39,498 nucleotides of DNA from Terriglobia bacterium (GCA_030038235.1 JASHPE010000481.1:1-39498); one strand, 5' to 3'. Shown: positions 1-8,179, counted from the first letter of the stretch. Notes: generated from the sequence alone by a model not told the origin. Numbers and translations are program-made.

Positions 1-1131
1 GCGATTGATCAGACGCAGCATGAAAATCAGGACGAAAGGCAGCAGGATGCCGTTGATCACCTGCGAGAGCAGGATGATGGGCACCTGTTTCTCCGAGCTC
101 AGCAGAAGCACTGCCAGAGCGCCGATCACGATGATTGCGGTGTAAAGGGCGTAAAAGGCCGGCGCTTCCCGCAGGCGTTTGTTGACGCCCGATTCCACCC
201 CGAGTCCCTCGCAGACGTAGTAGGCGGTGGCCAGGGGCAGGATGGAAGCCGAAAAAATCGAGGCATTCACCAGCCCGAAGGCGAACAAGTAGCTGGCCGC
301 CCGCCCCGCCAGTGGACGGAGGGCCAAGGCCGCGTCGCCGGCGTCATGGATCGTGCGATGGCCGGAGACATAGATGGTCGCGGCGCAGGCGGCGATGATG
401 AAGAACGCCACCACATCCGTCATAATGCAGCCCACGATCACGTCCCAGCGCGAGAGCCGGTAGTCCTTGATCTTGACGCCCTTCTCGACCACAGCGGACT
501 GCAAATAGAACTGCATCCACGGCGCGATCGTGGTGCCGACCAGACCGATGATCATATAGAGATACGCGGAGCCGGATTGCACGTAAGGCACGACGGTGCC
601 TTTCAAGGCGTTCGTCCATTGCGGATGCGCCAGAAAGCACGAAATGGGGTAGGCGATATAGAAGAGACACGCCACCAGGAAGATTTTCTCCACCGACTGA
701 TAGGTCCCCTGCACCACCAACACCCATACCAGGATCGCTCCCAGCGGGACGGCGATGTAGCGCGCGACGCCAATCACCGACATCCCGGAGGCGAGACCCG
801 CGAACTCGGAGATGGTGTTTCCCAGGTCGGCGACCAGCAGCATGAGCATGAGGAAAAACGTGGTGCGGAAACCGTACTCCTCGCGGATGAGGTCCGCAAG
901 GCCCTTGCCGGTCACCACCCCCATGCGCGCCACCATCTCCTGGACCACGATCAGGGCGACCGTCACGGGCAGCAGCGTCCAGAGCAGCGAGTAGCCGAAG
1001 CTCGCGCCGGCCACCGAATAGGTGTAGATCCCACCGGCGTCGTTATCGACGTTGGCCGTGATGATTCCCGGGCCGACGACGGCCAGGAAGATGAGCATGC
1101 GGGTGCGAAAATGGCGAAAGGGCTTGTTCAT
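1..1131 (-). CDS. NRAMP-like divalent metal transporter, 3' end cut by window
   Basis: This is an inner-membrane permease of the NRAMP fold, predicted to move Mg2+, Mn2+ or another divalent cation. The frame is open from the ATG at 1129-1131 to base 1 (377 codons). It is strongly hydrophobic with many transmembrane helices. The first helix reads GPGIITANVDNDAGG, where classical NRAMPs have DPGN. The sixth-helix equivalent reads GTTIAPWMQFYLQS, where classical proteins have a metal-binding MPH. The loss of that methionine is typical of NRAMP-related proteins, some of which are known to carry Mg2+. That substrate is an inference here. The gene lies 47 bp downstream of a PRC-MgtE_N-CBS gene on the same strand, so the two are probably one operon. 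The C-terminal helices are outside the window. Confidence 0.85.
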   Translation of the reverse strand, partial: MNKPFRHFRTRMLIFLAVVGPGIITANVDNDAGGIYTYSVAGASFGYSLLWTLLPVTVALIVVQEMVARMGVVTGKGLADLIREEYGFRTTFFLMLMLLVADLGNTISEFAGLASGMSVIGVARYIAVPLGAILVWVLVVQGTYQSVEKIFLVACLFYIAYPISCFLAHPQWTNALKGTVVPYVQSGSAYLYMIIGLVGTTIAPWMQFYLQSAVVEKGVKIKDYRLSRWDVIVGCIMTDVVAFFIIAACAATIYVSGHRTIHDAGDAALALRPLAGRAASYLFAFGLVNASIFSASILPLATAYYVCEGLGVESGVNKRLREAPAFYALYTAIIVIGALAVLLLSSEKQVPIILLSQVINGILLPFVLIFMLRLINR

Positions 1132-1142
1132 ATCGCGGACTT

Positions 1143-1170
1143 GAGATCCTTCGCTTCGCTCAGGATGACA
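1143..1170. repeat. Dispersed repeat family A, half copy
   Basis: The core GATCCTTCGCTTCGCTCAGG fills most of the 47-bp gap between the CBS/MgtE-like gene and the NRAMP-like gene. Longer relatives lie at 2538-2635 and 21492-21616. Only one arm is present here, with no visible inverted partner. Confidence 0.7.
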
Positions 1171-1178
1171 GCGAAGGC

Positions 1179-2420
1179 TCAGTCGTGGTTCACCACGACT
1201 TCCAGCACATCGTCGGCCGTGACAACGCCAAGCAGGTGCAACTTCTCGTCGACCACCGGCAGAGCTACGAGATTGTACTTATGAAAAAGGTCCACTACTC
1301 TCTTCTCACTGGTGTGAGCCTCGACGGAAATCAGCGGGTCCATGGAGAGATTCTTCAGCGGCGTGCTGCTCTCTGCCAGCAGGATCTGCGCGAGCGGCAC
1401 GACCCCGGTCAGCTTCGCTTCGGAGTCGAGAAGGTAGATCATGTGCACCGATTCGAGCTTGCCCTCGAAGCTGCGCAGCGCTGCGATGACACCCTCCAGC
1501 GTCGAATCTTCGCCAACCACGACGAACTCAGTGGTCATTAGCGCGCCGGCGGTGCGTTCTTCAAAACCGAGCAAGGCGCGCACTTCCGTGGCCTCCTCCT
1601 TCTCCATGTCGGCCAGGACTTCGGCGGAGGTCTCAGGCGGCATCTCCTGCAACACGTCCGCGGCCTCGTCGGGAGGCATCTCTTCCACGATGTCGGCGGC
1701 CTTTTCCGCGGGCAGGCTTTCGAGCAGCGCCGCCTGCATTTCCGTGGGAATCTCGGAAATCACCTCGGCGGCGGTCTCGTCATCCAGTCCCTCGACCAGA
1801 GCTTTCTGCTCGTCGCGGCTCAATTCTTCGAGGATGTCGGCGATGTCCGCGGGGTGCAGTTCCGACAGCCGCTCGTAGGAAATGCGCAGCTTCACGCGCC
1901 GCGCGGAATCGGGCTCGATCAGATTGACGAATTCCCAGGGAATGTTCTTGGAGGGGAACAGGGCGGTCAGAGAACGGATGCGATGCTTGGGCATTGTCCC
2001 CTGCAGCAGCCGCCGCACGGCGCCCGCAAATCCGACATTGGCGGACATGATGCGCAATTCGGCGTGTCCGTCCGTGGGATGGATATCGAAATCGACGTCG
2101 TTGACGCGGACCACCTTGCGATGATTCACGTCGATGATCTGCTGATCGAGAACGTCTTTCTTGATGCGCAGCAGACCCTCGTCCGGAGCATGGACCATCA
2201 GGCTGGCGGCCGTAGCCGTGGTCTGGGCCGCGAGCATGGAAATCGATTGAACCTGATCGTGCGGTATGCGGAGGATCTTCTTGTTGGACGACTGCACAAG
2301 GTACAGGGCCACGCGCAAGGCGTTCTGGCTTGGATCCACGCACAGCTCCACGAGCCGTCCCAGATATTCCCCTTTAACATCGTAAACCGGCAGGTGTTCG
2401 AGCTCGGTGAAGTAAATCAT
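1179..2420 (-). CDS. Soluble PRC-barrel / MgtE_N / tandem-CBS protein
   Basis: This 413-residue protein looks like the cytosolic regulatory half of an MgtE magnesium channel without the membrane part. Residues 1-80 and about 85-165 form two PRC-barrel-like beta segments (for example QIIDVNHRKVVRVNDV). Residues about 180-285 are the helical MgtE N domain, with the ELHPADIADILEEL signature and repeated EMPPDEAADVL-type helices. Residues about 285-410 are two CBS motifs, starting near RTAGALMTTEFVVV. No transmembrane segment is visible, whereas full MgtE carries five helices after the CBS pair. In MgtE the N and CBS domains bind Mg2+ and gate the pore. Being 47 bp upstream of an NRAMP-like permease, the protein probably senses Mg2+ or nucleotide for that transporter (inference). 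An AGGGAG-type SD precedes the ATG. Confidence 0.87.
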   Translation of the reverse strand: MIYFTELEHLPVYDVKGEYLGRLVELCVDPSQNALRVALYLVQSSNKKILRIPHDQVQSISMLAAQTTATAASLMVHAPDEGLLRIKKDVLDQQIIDVNHRKVVRVNDVDFDIHPTDGHAELRIMSANVGFAGAVRRLLQGTMPKHRIRSLTALFPSKNIPWEFVNLIEPDSARRVKLRISYERLSELHPADIADILEELSRDEQKALVEGLDDETAAEVISEIPTEMQAALLESLPAEKAADIVEEMPPDEAADVLQEMPPETSAEVLADMEKEEATEVRALLGFEERTAGALMTTEFVVVGEDSTLEGVIAALRSFEGKLESVHMIYLLDSEAKLTGVVPLAQILLAESSTPLKNLSMDPLISVEAHTSEKRVVDLFHKYNLVALPVVDEKLHLLGVVTADDVLEVVVNHD

Positions 2421-2480
2421 GGGCCGCTCCCTGGCAACGAACAGGCACGAGAACCAGGGAGGGACCTGATGCGGGCTGAA

Positions 2481-2522
2481 TAAAAACGCCCCGCGAGAGC
2501 CTGCTACAGCGTCTCGCGGGGC
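2481..2522 (-). terminator. Intrinsic terminator in the leader of the MgtE-like gene
   Basis: On the minus strand a perfect 11-bp GC stem (GCCCCGCGAGA / TCTCGCGGGGC, arms 2512-2522 and 2488-2498, 13-nt loop) is followed by GTTTTTA. It lies 60 bp before the start codon at 2420 and downstream of a promoter-like sequence at 2725-2754. It is either an attenuator for the transporter operon or the end of the transcript arriving from the DJ-1 operon. Confidence 0.7.
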
Positions 2523-2537
2523 CGGTTCTGCTCCAAC

Positions 2538-2635
2538 GGGCTGTTGAAAAACCTTCGGACGCTGTCATTCTTTGCTTCGCTAGATTCTTCGCTTCGCTCA
2601 GAATGACAGGTCGGCCGAGTCTTTCAACAACCCGC
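2538..2635. repeat. Dispersed repeat family A, long copy with terminal inverted repeats
   Basis: The outer arms GGGCTGTTGAAAAAC and TCTTTCAACAACCCGC are inverted. Inside is a second inverted pair built from GTCATTCTTTGCTTCGC and its complement-like partner. The organisation matches the copy after pyrR (21492-21616). It sits between the candidate promoter and the terminator of the MgtE-like gene, so the predicted leader would contain it. Confidence 0.8.
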
Positions 2636-2724
2636 TAAACCCCGTAAGCCGCTACGGACCCTCCGCCTTCATTTTTCGCTCCGCTTCCATCGGTGTCTCG
2701 CTGCGCCTTTCGCGCCGCAGTCCC

Positions 2725-2754
2725 CTTATGAAGGATGCGGGTGCGAGTTGTCAA
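2725..2754 (-). promoter_or_regulatory. Candidate sigma-70 promoter for the MgtE-like/NRAMP-like operon
   Basis: On the minus strand TTGACA (2749-2754) is followed, after 17-18 bases, by TCATAA/CATAAG (2725-2731). It would give a leader of roughly 300 nt with small hairpins (GCGC-GAAAG-GCGC, and CCGTA-GCGGCT-TACGG), the family A repeat and the intrinsic terminator. Confidence 0.45.
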
Positions 2755-2829
2755 CAGAAAAGAGGGAAACCGGCGTCCTGGCCGGAGAGAAGCCTCTGCA
2801 TTAGCCATCTGCACGAGGGGCCGACATGT

Positions 2830-3237
2830 TCAAAGAGGACGAACTCCGCGACCTCGCCGCTGAAGAGGGCAGCCGAGGACGGAAGCAGCCGCAAAGGGCG
2901 GTATCTTCTGATGCCAGGGATGATCGTTGAAGTATACGCCCATGAGCTGCAGGTATTCCGGCCACATATAGAACGTGTCGGTGGCGCTATGGACGCCCAC
3001 GAATCCGTGGCCGGAGCGCACGAAGTCGAGGAACGCCTCCTTCTGCTGAGCGTTCACGGGCAGCTCGCCGGTGGTGTAGAACATCACCGCATCGTACTTC
3101 TGCAGATTGTCAGCGGTAAAGGCGTTGACGTCTTCGGTCACGGTCACGTCAAATGCCCCCGACTTGCGGCCGATCTCGGCGACGATATCGCGCGACGGGG
3201 CCACGGTGTCATGCTTGAATCCTGCCGACAGCGTCAT
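2830..3237 (-). pseudogene. Truncated ThuA-domain protein
   Basis: The first about 110 residues match the ThuA/trehalose-utilisation fold (class-I glutamine-amidotransferase-like). Visible motifs are [38 protein letters not shown] and FNDHPWHQK. In intact proteins (about 210-250 residues) the domain continues after the HPW motif. Here, from about 2910 downwards, the frame turns into unrelated arginine- and proline-rich residues and stops, so the C-terminal half is lost. The start overlaps the stop of the DJ-1 gene by one base (ATGA), but the usual first beta strand before TLSAGF is also missing. It is probably a remnant. Confidence 0.65.
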
Positions 3238-3782
3238 CAGCGGGACGCCGCGCGCGCCGCCTGGGTGACCAGCGCCTTCTTGATCTCCCGGCAGAAGGCC
3301 GGCAGATCGGTCGGCATGCGCGACGTGATCAGGTTGCCGTCTGCCACGACCTGCTCGTCCACGTAATCGCCCCCCGCGCAGATGACGTCATCCTTGATGG
3401 CGCGATAGCAGGTTACGCGACGCCCGCGCGCGATGCCGGTGGAGACCAACATCCAGCCGGCGTGGCAGATCGCCCCGACCACTTTGCCCGCGGCGTGCAT
3501 GTCGCGGACGAAGCGCACCATGTTCGGATCCTGGCGCAGCGCTTCGGGAGCCCATCCGCCCGGAATCACCACGGCGTCGAAGTCAGTTACATTTGCGTCA
3601 GCGATGGCCTCGTCCGATACCACGGGATAACCTTTCTTGCTCAGGTAGGTCTGCGCGACTTCAGCGCCAACGGTCACGGTCTCGGCGCCATCCTCGCGGA
3701 AGCGGAGCAGCGGGTACCAGACCTCAAGCTCCTGGTACTGGTCTGCGACGAGGATGGCGATTTTGCGTCCTTCCAGGTCCAT
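3237..3782 (-). CDS. DJ-1/PfpI family protein (deglycase/protease-like)
   Basis: This 181-residue cytoplasmic protein has the class-I glutamine-amidotransferase-like fold. Residues 8-14 form the first strand (IAILVAD). E20 in the ELEVWYP motif and C106-H107 in [10 protein letters not shown] are the expected acid and nucleophile-elbow residues. [10 protein letters not shown] (71-80) is the conserved glycine loop. Length and motifs fit the PfpI/YhbO subgroup, which acts on glyoxal-modified proteins or behaves as a stress hydrolase. The exact activity cannot be told from sequence. The truncated ThuA gene follows with a one-base overlap, suggesting a former two-gene operon of proteins with a similar fold. 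Confidence 0.88.
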   Translation of the reverse strand: MDLEGRKIAILVADQYQELEVWYPLLRFREDGAETVTVGAEVAQTYLSKKGYPVVSDEAIADANVTDFDAVVIPGGWAPEALRQDPNMVRFVRDMHAAGKVVGAICHAGWMLVSTGIARGRRVTCYRAIKDDVICAGGDYVDEQVVADGNLITSRMPTDLPAFCREIKKALVTQAARAASR

Positions 3783-3828
3783 ACTCCCTCCTGTTAACCC
3801 AAATCGCCATATTAGCGCCGGATTGAGT

Positions 3829-4086
3829 CTATGTGCTCGTTAATCTGACTTCCTGGGCAGCCAGTCCCGGTATGTGGAGGAGCTTCGCATCGTTGGTCAT
3901 GAGTCGCGCTCCGAGAGCTGTCCCAGCGATGATTGCGTCCGGGAGTTTGAGGCCATGCTGCCGACGCAGGCGGATGGCGGCGGCCTTTACGCGCTCGGTT
4001 AAGGGAACAATCTTGACATCAGCGAGGAAGTTTTCGATCCTTTGCGAGTCCGAGGGATGAAGCAGAGGATAAGAAAGCAGTTCCAT
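3829..4086 (-). pseudogene. PIN-domain toxin (VapC-like) fragment
   Basis: The 85 residues match the C-terminal two thirds of a VapC-type PIN ribonuclease: ENFLADVKIVPLTERVKAAAIRLR, then KLPDAIIAGTALG with its conserved Asp, then LMTNDAKLLHIPG. The frame stays open upstream to about 4240, giving YLLGGRLAKALPEGLSVISE, which fits a PIN domain. However, no LDTNxxI start motif or start codon follows, so the first metal-binding Asp is missing. No antitoxin gene is recognisable upstream. It is most likely an N-terminally decayed toxin gene. Confidence 0.6.
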
Positions 4087-4520
4087 CTCCGAGATGACCG
4101 AGAGGCCCTCTGGCAGGGCCTTTGCCAGCCGGCCTCCGAGAAGATAAGGAATGGCTTTGTCTCGAGGACTCTCTTCAAGACCACTCTTGACGGATTCGGG
4201 TCTGTCTGATACAGCAAGGGTTCCTCGGGCACCTCTATTACTCCCCGATGGCTGGAGAGGTCCGTCGCTCGAGGCGCTTCGGGCTGGGAGTTCAGCGAGC
4301 GCTCAATCGCAAGCCAATCGGAATATCGGATCTGGACGCTGACCGGCCGTGCAGCGCGATCCCGCAGAATCTTCTTGCGAACCCTCTTCCATCAAGTGCT
4401 CCCGCTAAGTTGACCTTGACGGCGCGCGTTCCGCCGTCCGCTCAAAGCCGATTATAACGCCTCGCCAGAGCACAGGGCTGCAAGAGGCAAACGCCGGCTC
4501 ATCGCGCCCGGCCAAGACGC
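4087..4520. other. Gene-poor interval between VapC fragment and mgtC-like gene
   Basis: About 4087-4240 still carries degenerate VapC-frame coding sequence on the minus strand. From 4240 to 4520 I see no convincing ORF, hairpin or repeat. Confidence 0.5.
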
Positions 4521-4994
4521 TCAGGCCTTAGGTGCAGACGGCGCATCATAACCGATACGCTGCTTGAACCGCCAGAGCAACTTGAGCGTGAACAGGTTCA
4601 GCGCGCTGAGGATGATCGCGACTTCGTAGCGTCCCATCGCGACCGCGGCGCCTACCACGCCGGTGCTCCAGATGCTGGCGGCGGTCGCCGTCCCTTTGAC
4701 CGTCGCCCCTTCTTTGAGGATCGCTCCGCCACCCACAAATCCGATGCCCGCGATCATCCCTTGCAGCACGCGCGACTGATTGGCGGGATCGCCTCCCGAG
4801 ACCAGCAGCAGGTATCCGCAACTGGCCATAGCCACGATCGGGAACGTCCGCACGCCCACGCTGTGGGCTTCGCGCTCACGCTCCCAACCCACCGGTAGGG
4901 TGAGCAGATAGGCTGCAAGGATCTTCATCAGCGAGATCCAGGCTTGGGACAGGTCAAGCGTAAGAAGGGCGGGCGGTAGTAGGGGCGACGACAT
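4521..4994 (-). CDS. MgtC/SapB family membrane protein
   Basis: This 157-residue inner-membrane protein shows the MgtC hallmarks. An early helix is followed by LPVGWEREREAHSVGVRTFPIV, then a glycine-rich block GMIAGIGFVGGGAILKEG and GTATAASIWSTGVVGAAVAMG. About five hydrophobic segments are visible. MgtC-family proteins are linked to survival at low Mg2+ and to F-type ATP synthase inhibition in pathogens; in soil bacteria the role is less clear. It lies 2.1 kb upstream of the MgtE-like/NRAMP-like genes on the same strand, which supports a shared theme of Mg2+ homeostasis, although decayed genes separate them. Confidence 0.9.
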   Translation of the reverse strand: MSSPLLPPALLTLDLSQAWISLMKILAAYLLTLPVGWEREREAHSVGVRTFPIVAMASCGYLLLVSGGDPANQSRVLQGMIAGIGFVGGGAILKEGATVKGTATAASIWSTGVVGAAVAMGRYEVAIILSALNLFTLKLLWRFKQRIGYDAPSAPKA

Positions 4995-5036
4995 GGATTC
5001 TCCTCAGTGCACTCTGCGGTCCAGCAGGAATCAAAT

Positions 5037-5106
5037 ACAGAGAACACCGAGAAGCTCCGTGCTCTCTGTGTTGAGGCACTGTACCACAGAGAGCACCGAG
5101 ATCAAA
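5037..5106. repeat. Dispersed repeat family B (CACAGAGAAC hairpin), copy 1
   Basis: ACAGAGAACACCGAG pairs with CTCTCTGTGTT across a short loop (5037-5072). A second partial unit CCACAGAGAGCACCGAGATC follows at 5084-5103. A related hairpin lies at 6873-6912, so the two copies sit just after and just before serA. Confidence 0.65.
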
Positions 5107-5168
5107 TGTTTCGGTTGTAGAGGTCGACCCGTGGTGTAGCGTTCGGTGCGGGCGCGGGGACCTGCCCC

Positions 5169-6779
5169 CTACTCCATTTCCACCAATTGCGCGCTGCGGA
5201 TGGCCGGAATGGATCGCAATTCGGCCAGCGTCTCCGGCGGCACGCTCTGGTCGACATTGACCAGTCCGATCGCCTCCCGCGAATCGGCGTTGCGGCCGAG
5301 CGCGAAGCTGCCGATATTGATTTTACGCTCGCCGAGCAGCGTCCCAACTCGTCCGATCACGCCCGGCACGTCCTGATTCTGGATGACCAGGATCGATCCC
5401 TTGAGCGGCGCTTCCACGTCCACTTCGTTGATTCCCAGAATGCGCATAGAGTCGTGCAAACCCACCACGCCCAGCACTGAGACGGTACCGGAGGCGCCTT
5501 TCAGGGCGACACCCAGCGAATTGGACGCGGTCTCGCGACGCGCGCTGCGCACTTCCATCACTTCCAGGCCGCGGCTTTGCGCGAGACTCCCTGCGTTCAC
5601 CATGTTGACCTCTTCGTCGGACAGGGACCGTCGCAGCACGCCGGTGAGCACCGCGCTCTTTACCAGGTGTGTGTTCAGATTGGCGAGTCCGCCGTCGTAG
5701 CTGATTCGGATTTGCTCGAGCGGCCCGCCCGCGATCTGAACGAGGAATGTTCCCAGCTTTTCGCCCAATTCCAGATAAGGGCGGAGCCGCCGGTACTCCT
5801 CCGCCGACACCGGCGGCAGATTGACCGCGTTGCGCACCACGCCCTCCACAAGGTAGTCGCGCACCTGCTCGGCGATGCGGATACCGACGATCTCCTGGGC
5901 CTCCTCGGTCGAGCCGGCGATGTGAGGCGTAGCAATCACGTTGGGATGCGCGACGAGCGCCGAGTCCTTGGGCGGCTCGGTCTCGAACACGTCCAGGCCC
6001 GCGCCGGCGACGCGTCCGCTTTTTAGCGCTTCGAGAAGCGCCGCTTCATCCACCAATTCGCCGCGCGCGCAGTTGACGATGCGCGCGCTGGGTCGCGCCG
6101 CCGCGAGGGTTTTGGCGTTCACCAGGTGCCTGCTCTCGGCCGTGGCGGAAGCGTGCAGGCTGATGAAATCGCTCGACCCGAACAGCTCTTCAAGCGACGC
6201 CACCAGTCTTACGTTCTGTTCCGCAGCCAAGCGCGGCGCGATCAGGGGATCGTAGGCCGAAATCTGCATCTCCAGGGCCTGCGCCAGTCGCGCGACCTCC
6301 GCGCCTATGCGTCCGAATCCCACAAGACCCAGGCTCTTGCCGCGAAGCTCCTGCCCGAGAAACGCCTTCTTTTCCCACTTGCCCTGTTTGAGAGACGCAT
6401 CGGCCTGAGGAATCCGGCGGGCGAGCGCCAGCATCAGCGCCAGGGTGTGCTCGGCGACGCTTTCGGCGTTGCCGCCCGGCGTGTTCATCACCACCACGCC
6501 CTTGCGCGTGGCCGCCTCCAGGTCAACATTGTCCACGCCAACGCCGGCGCGTCCGATCACGCGGAGCCGCGTGGCATGTTCCAGCAATTGGGCCGTGGCC
6601 TTGGTGGCGCTCCGCACGATCAAAGCCTCGGCGGTCGGGATTTCGTCCAGCAGGCGCTGCTTGCGCGCCGCGGCCTCGCCCTTCTCATGGCCGAGGTCGA
6701 CCACCTGCCACGAAGAGTTCACGGCCCGCAACATCTCAATGCCTTTTTCCGAAACGTCATCAGCAATCACGATCTTCAC
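5169..6779 (-). CDS. serA: D-3-phosphoglycerate dehydrogenase
   Basis: It catalyses the first step of serine biosynthesis: 3-phosphoglycerate plus NAD+ to 3-phosphohydroxypyruvate. The 536 residues match the long form. The substrate-binding domain includes GRAGVGVDN (77-85), the NAD-binding glycine motif is GFGRIG (154-159), and the catalytic residues are R239 (CARG), E268 (FETEPP) and H286 (TPHIAGS). Then come the intervening ASB domain and a C-terminal ACT domain from about 462 (ILVIQNQDVPGVIG), the usual site of serine feedback. The serine-type class-V aminotransferase lies upstream on the same strand, 212 bp away. Family B hairpins flank the gene on both sides. Confidence 0.96.
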   Translation of the reverse strand: MKIVIADDVSEKGIEMLRAVNSSWQVVDLGHEKGEAAARKQRLLDEIPTAEALIVRSATKATAQLLEHATRLRVIGRAGVGVDNVDLEAATRKGVVVMNTPGGNAESVAEHTLALMLALARRIPQADASLKQGKWEKKAFLGQELRGKSLGLVGFGRIGAEVARLAQALEMQISAYDPLIAPRLAAEQNVRLVASLEELFGSSDFISLHASATAESRHLVNAKTLAAARPSARIVNCARGELVDEAALLEALKSGRVAGAGLDVFETEPPKDSALVAHPNVIATPHIAGSTEEAQEIVGIRIAEQVRDYLVEGVVRNAVNLPPVSAEEYRRLRPYLELGEKLGTFLVQIAGGPLEQIRISYDGGLANLNTHLVKSAVLTGVLRRSLSDEEVNMVNAGSLAQSRGLEVMEVRSARRETASNSLGVALKGASGTVSVLGVVGLHDSMRILGINEVDVEAPLKGSILVIQNQDVPGVIGRVGTLLGERKINIGSFALGRNADSREAIGLVNVDQSVPPETLAELRSIPAIRSAQLVEME

Positions 6780-6872
6780 GGCGTTCTTTCAACCTCCAAT
6801 CTTTCGAGTTTCCTGGAGGGCGGCGCAACTGAGAACTCCTGGACTCTGTGGACTCCGTCGTTTCAGAGCTTC

Positions 6873-6912
6873 AACACAGAGAACGCAGAGCTTCTCAGTG
6901 CTTTCTGTGTTT
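6873..6912. repeat. Dispersed repeat family B hairpin, copy 2
   Basis: AACACAGAGAACGCAGAG and CTTTCTGTGTTT form an imperfect stem around TTCTCAGTG. It lies in the 212-bp spacer between the aminotransferase gene and serA and resembles the copy at 5037-5106. Confidence 0.65.
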
Positions 6913-6991
6913 CATCTTGCCACGCAGGTCGCGGCCGCCCTATTCACTTCAATGGATTTCTCACAGACCCTCATCCGGGCTGTCGGTCACC

Positions 6992-8149
6992 TCAACCCAG
7001 CTGGTGCAAGTAGACCTGTTCGGCCGCGCGCACGCCAATGCCCAATTGCACGCTGTGTCCAAGCTGGGTGAGGGCGATTTCGAGCGCGGTGACGACCGAG
7101 ACCAAGTCGAGAAAATCGTAGTAGCCGAGGTGCGCCAGGCGGAAGATCTTGCCCTTCATCGACCCTTGGCCGTTGGTGATGATGGCGCCGAAACGGTTGC
7201 GGATCTCCTTGACGATCAGGCCGGAGTCCATGCCGGGCGGCGCATAGATCGCCGTGACGGCGTTCGCGGGATTGGATTCGGCGAAGAGTTTCAAACCCAG
7301 CGCCGTGCCCGCCGCGCGCGCCGCCTCGGCCAGCAGCGCCGCGTTCGCGATCAAATTCTCGCGGCCCACCTCGCGGATGTATTGCAAGGTGGCGTGCAGT
7401 GCCACGATCAGGGTGGTTGCGGGCGTGAAGCTCGACTCGCCCGCCGCCAGATTCTTGCGTTCCTTGGCGTAATCAAAGTAGTAGCGCGGCAGGTTCGACT
7501 GAGCGATCTGTTTCCAGGCCTTTTCGCTGACGCTGGCGAACGCCAGGCCCGGCGGGACCATGGTGGCCTTTTGCGAGCCGCCGATCACCACGTCGAGACC
7601 CCACTCGTCGGGCCGCAGATCGGTGGTGCCGAGACCAGTAATCGCGTCGACCACCAGACACGTCTCGGGGTGCTGCTTCACCTCCGCTGCCAGCGCCTCC
7701 ACGTCGTGGCGGACGCCGGTGGAACTTTCGGTTGCTTGGATGAACACGGCGCGAAATGGGCCATCGGATTTCAGCTTCGTCGTCATTTCGTCGATCGGCA
7801 ACGTCTGGCCGTACGGGACCTCGACGGTTACGGCGTCGATGCTGTAGGCCTTGGCCAATTGGCCCCAACGCTCGCCGAATTTGCCGGCAGTACCGATCAG
7901 GACGCGATCGCCGGGCGAAAGCAAGTTCGAGACCGCGCCTTCCATGGCGCCGGTGCCCGAGCTCGAGAAAATCAGAATGTCATTCTTGGTGTTGTAGTAG
8001 TACCGCAGGTTCTCCAGCGTCTCCTTCAGCAGACGCCGGAAGCCTTCGGTGCGATGATGTAGCGTGGCGGTGAGGGTGCGCGCCTGCCCTTCCATCAGCA
8101 GGGGCGTAGGCCCGGGAGTGTAGAGTCGTTCCTTGATGATTCCAGCCAT
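6992..8149 (-). CDS. Class-V (alanine-glyoxylate/serine-pyruvate type) aminotransferase
   Basis: This PLP-dependent fold-type I aminotransferase of about 385 residues begins MAGIIKERLYTPGPTPLL. The ATG at 8149 is preceded by GAGGTG, so I prefer it to the upstream GTG at 8161. Visible motifs are FSSSGTGAMEG (phosphate loop), VVDAITGLGTTDL with the ring-stacking Asp, and GGSQKATMVPPG, where the Lys (about K194) binds PLP. Family members transfer the amino group of alanine, serine or glutamate. Next to serA, the likely role is to convert 3-phosphohydroxypyruvate to phosphoserine in place of a SerC-type enzyme. That is inference from position, and a serine-glyoxylate role is possible. Confidence 0.88.
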   Translation of the reverse strand: MAGIIKERLYTPGPTPLLMEGQARTLTATLHHRTEGFRRLLKETLENLRYYYNTKNDILIFSSSGTGAMEGAVSNLLSPGDRVLIGTAGKFGERWGQLAKAYSIDAVTVEVPYGQTLPIDEMTTKLKSDGPFRAVFIQATESSTGVRHDVEALAAEVKQHPETCLVVDAITGLGTTDLRPDEWGLDVVIGGSQKATMVPPGLAFASVSEKAWKQIAQSNLPRYYFDYAKERKNLAAGESSFTPATTLIVALHATLQYIREVGRENLIANAALLAEAARAAGTALGLKLFAESNPANAVTAIYAPPGMDSGLIVKEIRNRFGAIITNGQGSMKGKIFRLAHLGYYDFLDLVSVVTALEIALTQLGHSVQLGIGVRAAEQVYLHQLG

Positions 8150-8179
8150 GTCGTCTTTCACCTCGATGGGATCTGGTTA

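Noticed and set aside
346-1284. Long plus-strand open frame (312 codons) at the left end
   Set aside because: It is the antisense shadow of the NRAMP-like gene. Its product is His/Asp/Arg-rich with no domain, while the minus frame gives a clean membrane protein.
2636-2718. M-box or yybP-ykoY riboswitch in the MgtE-like leader
   Set aside because: None of the conserved blocks that I remember for these aptamers are visible; only small hairpins are seen, so no class is claimed.
6848-8062. 404-codon plus-strand open frame
   Set aside because: It lies opposite the aminotransferase gene. High-GC codon bias opens antisense frames, and the product shows no recognisable motif.
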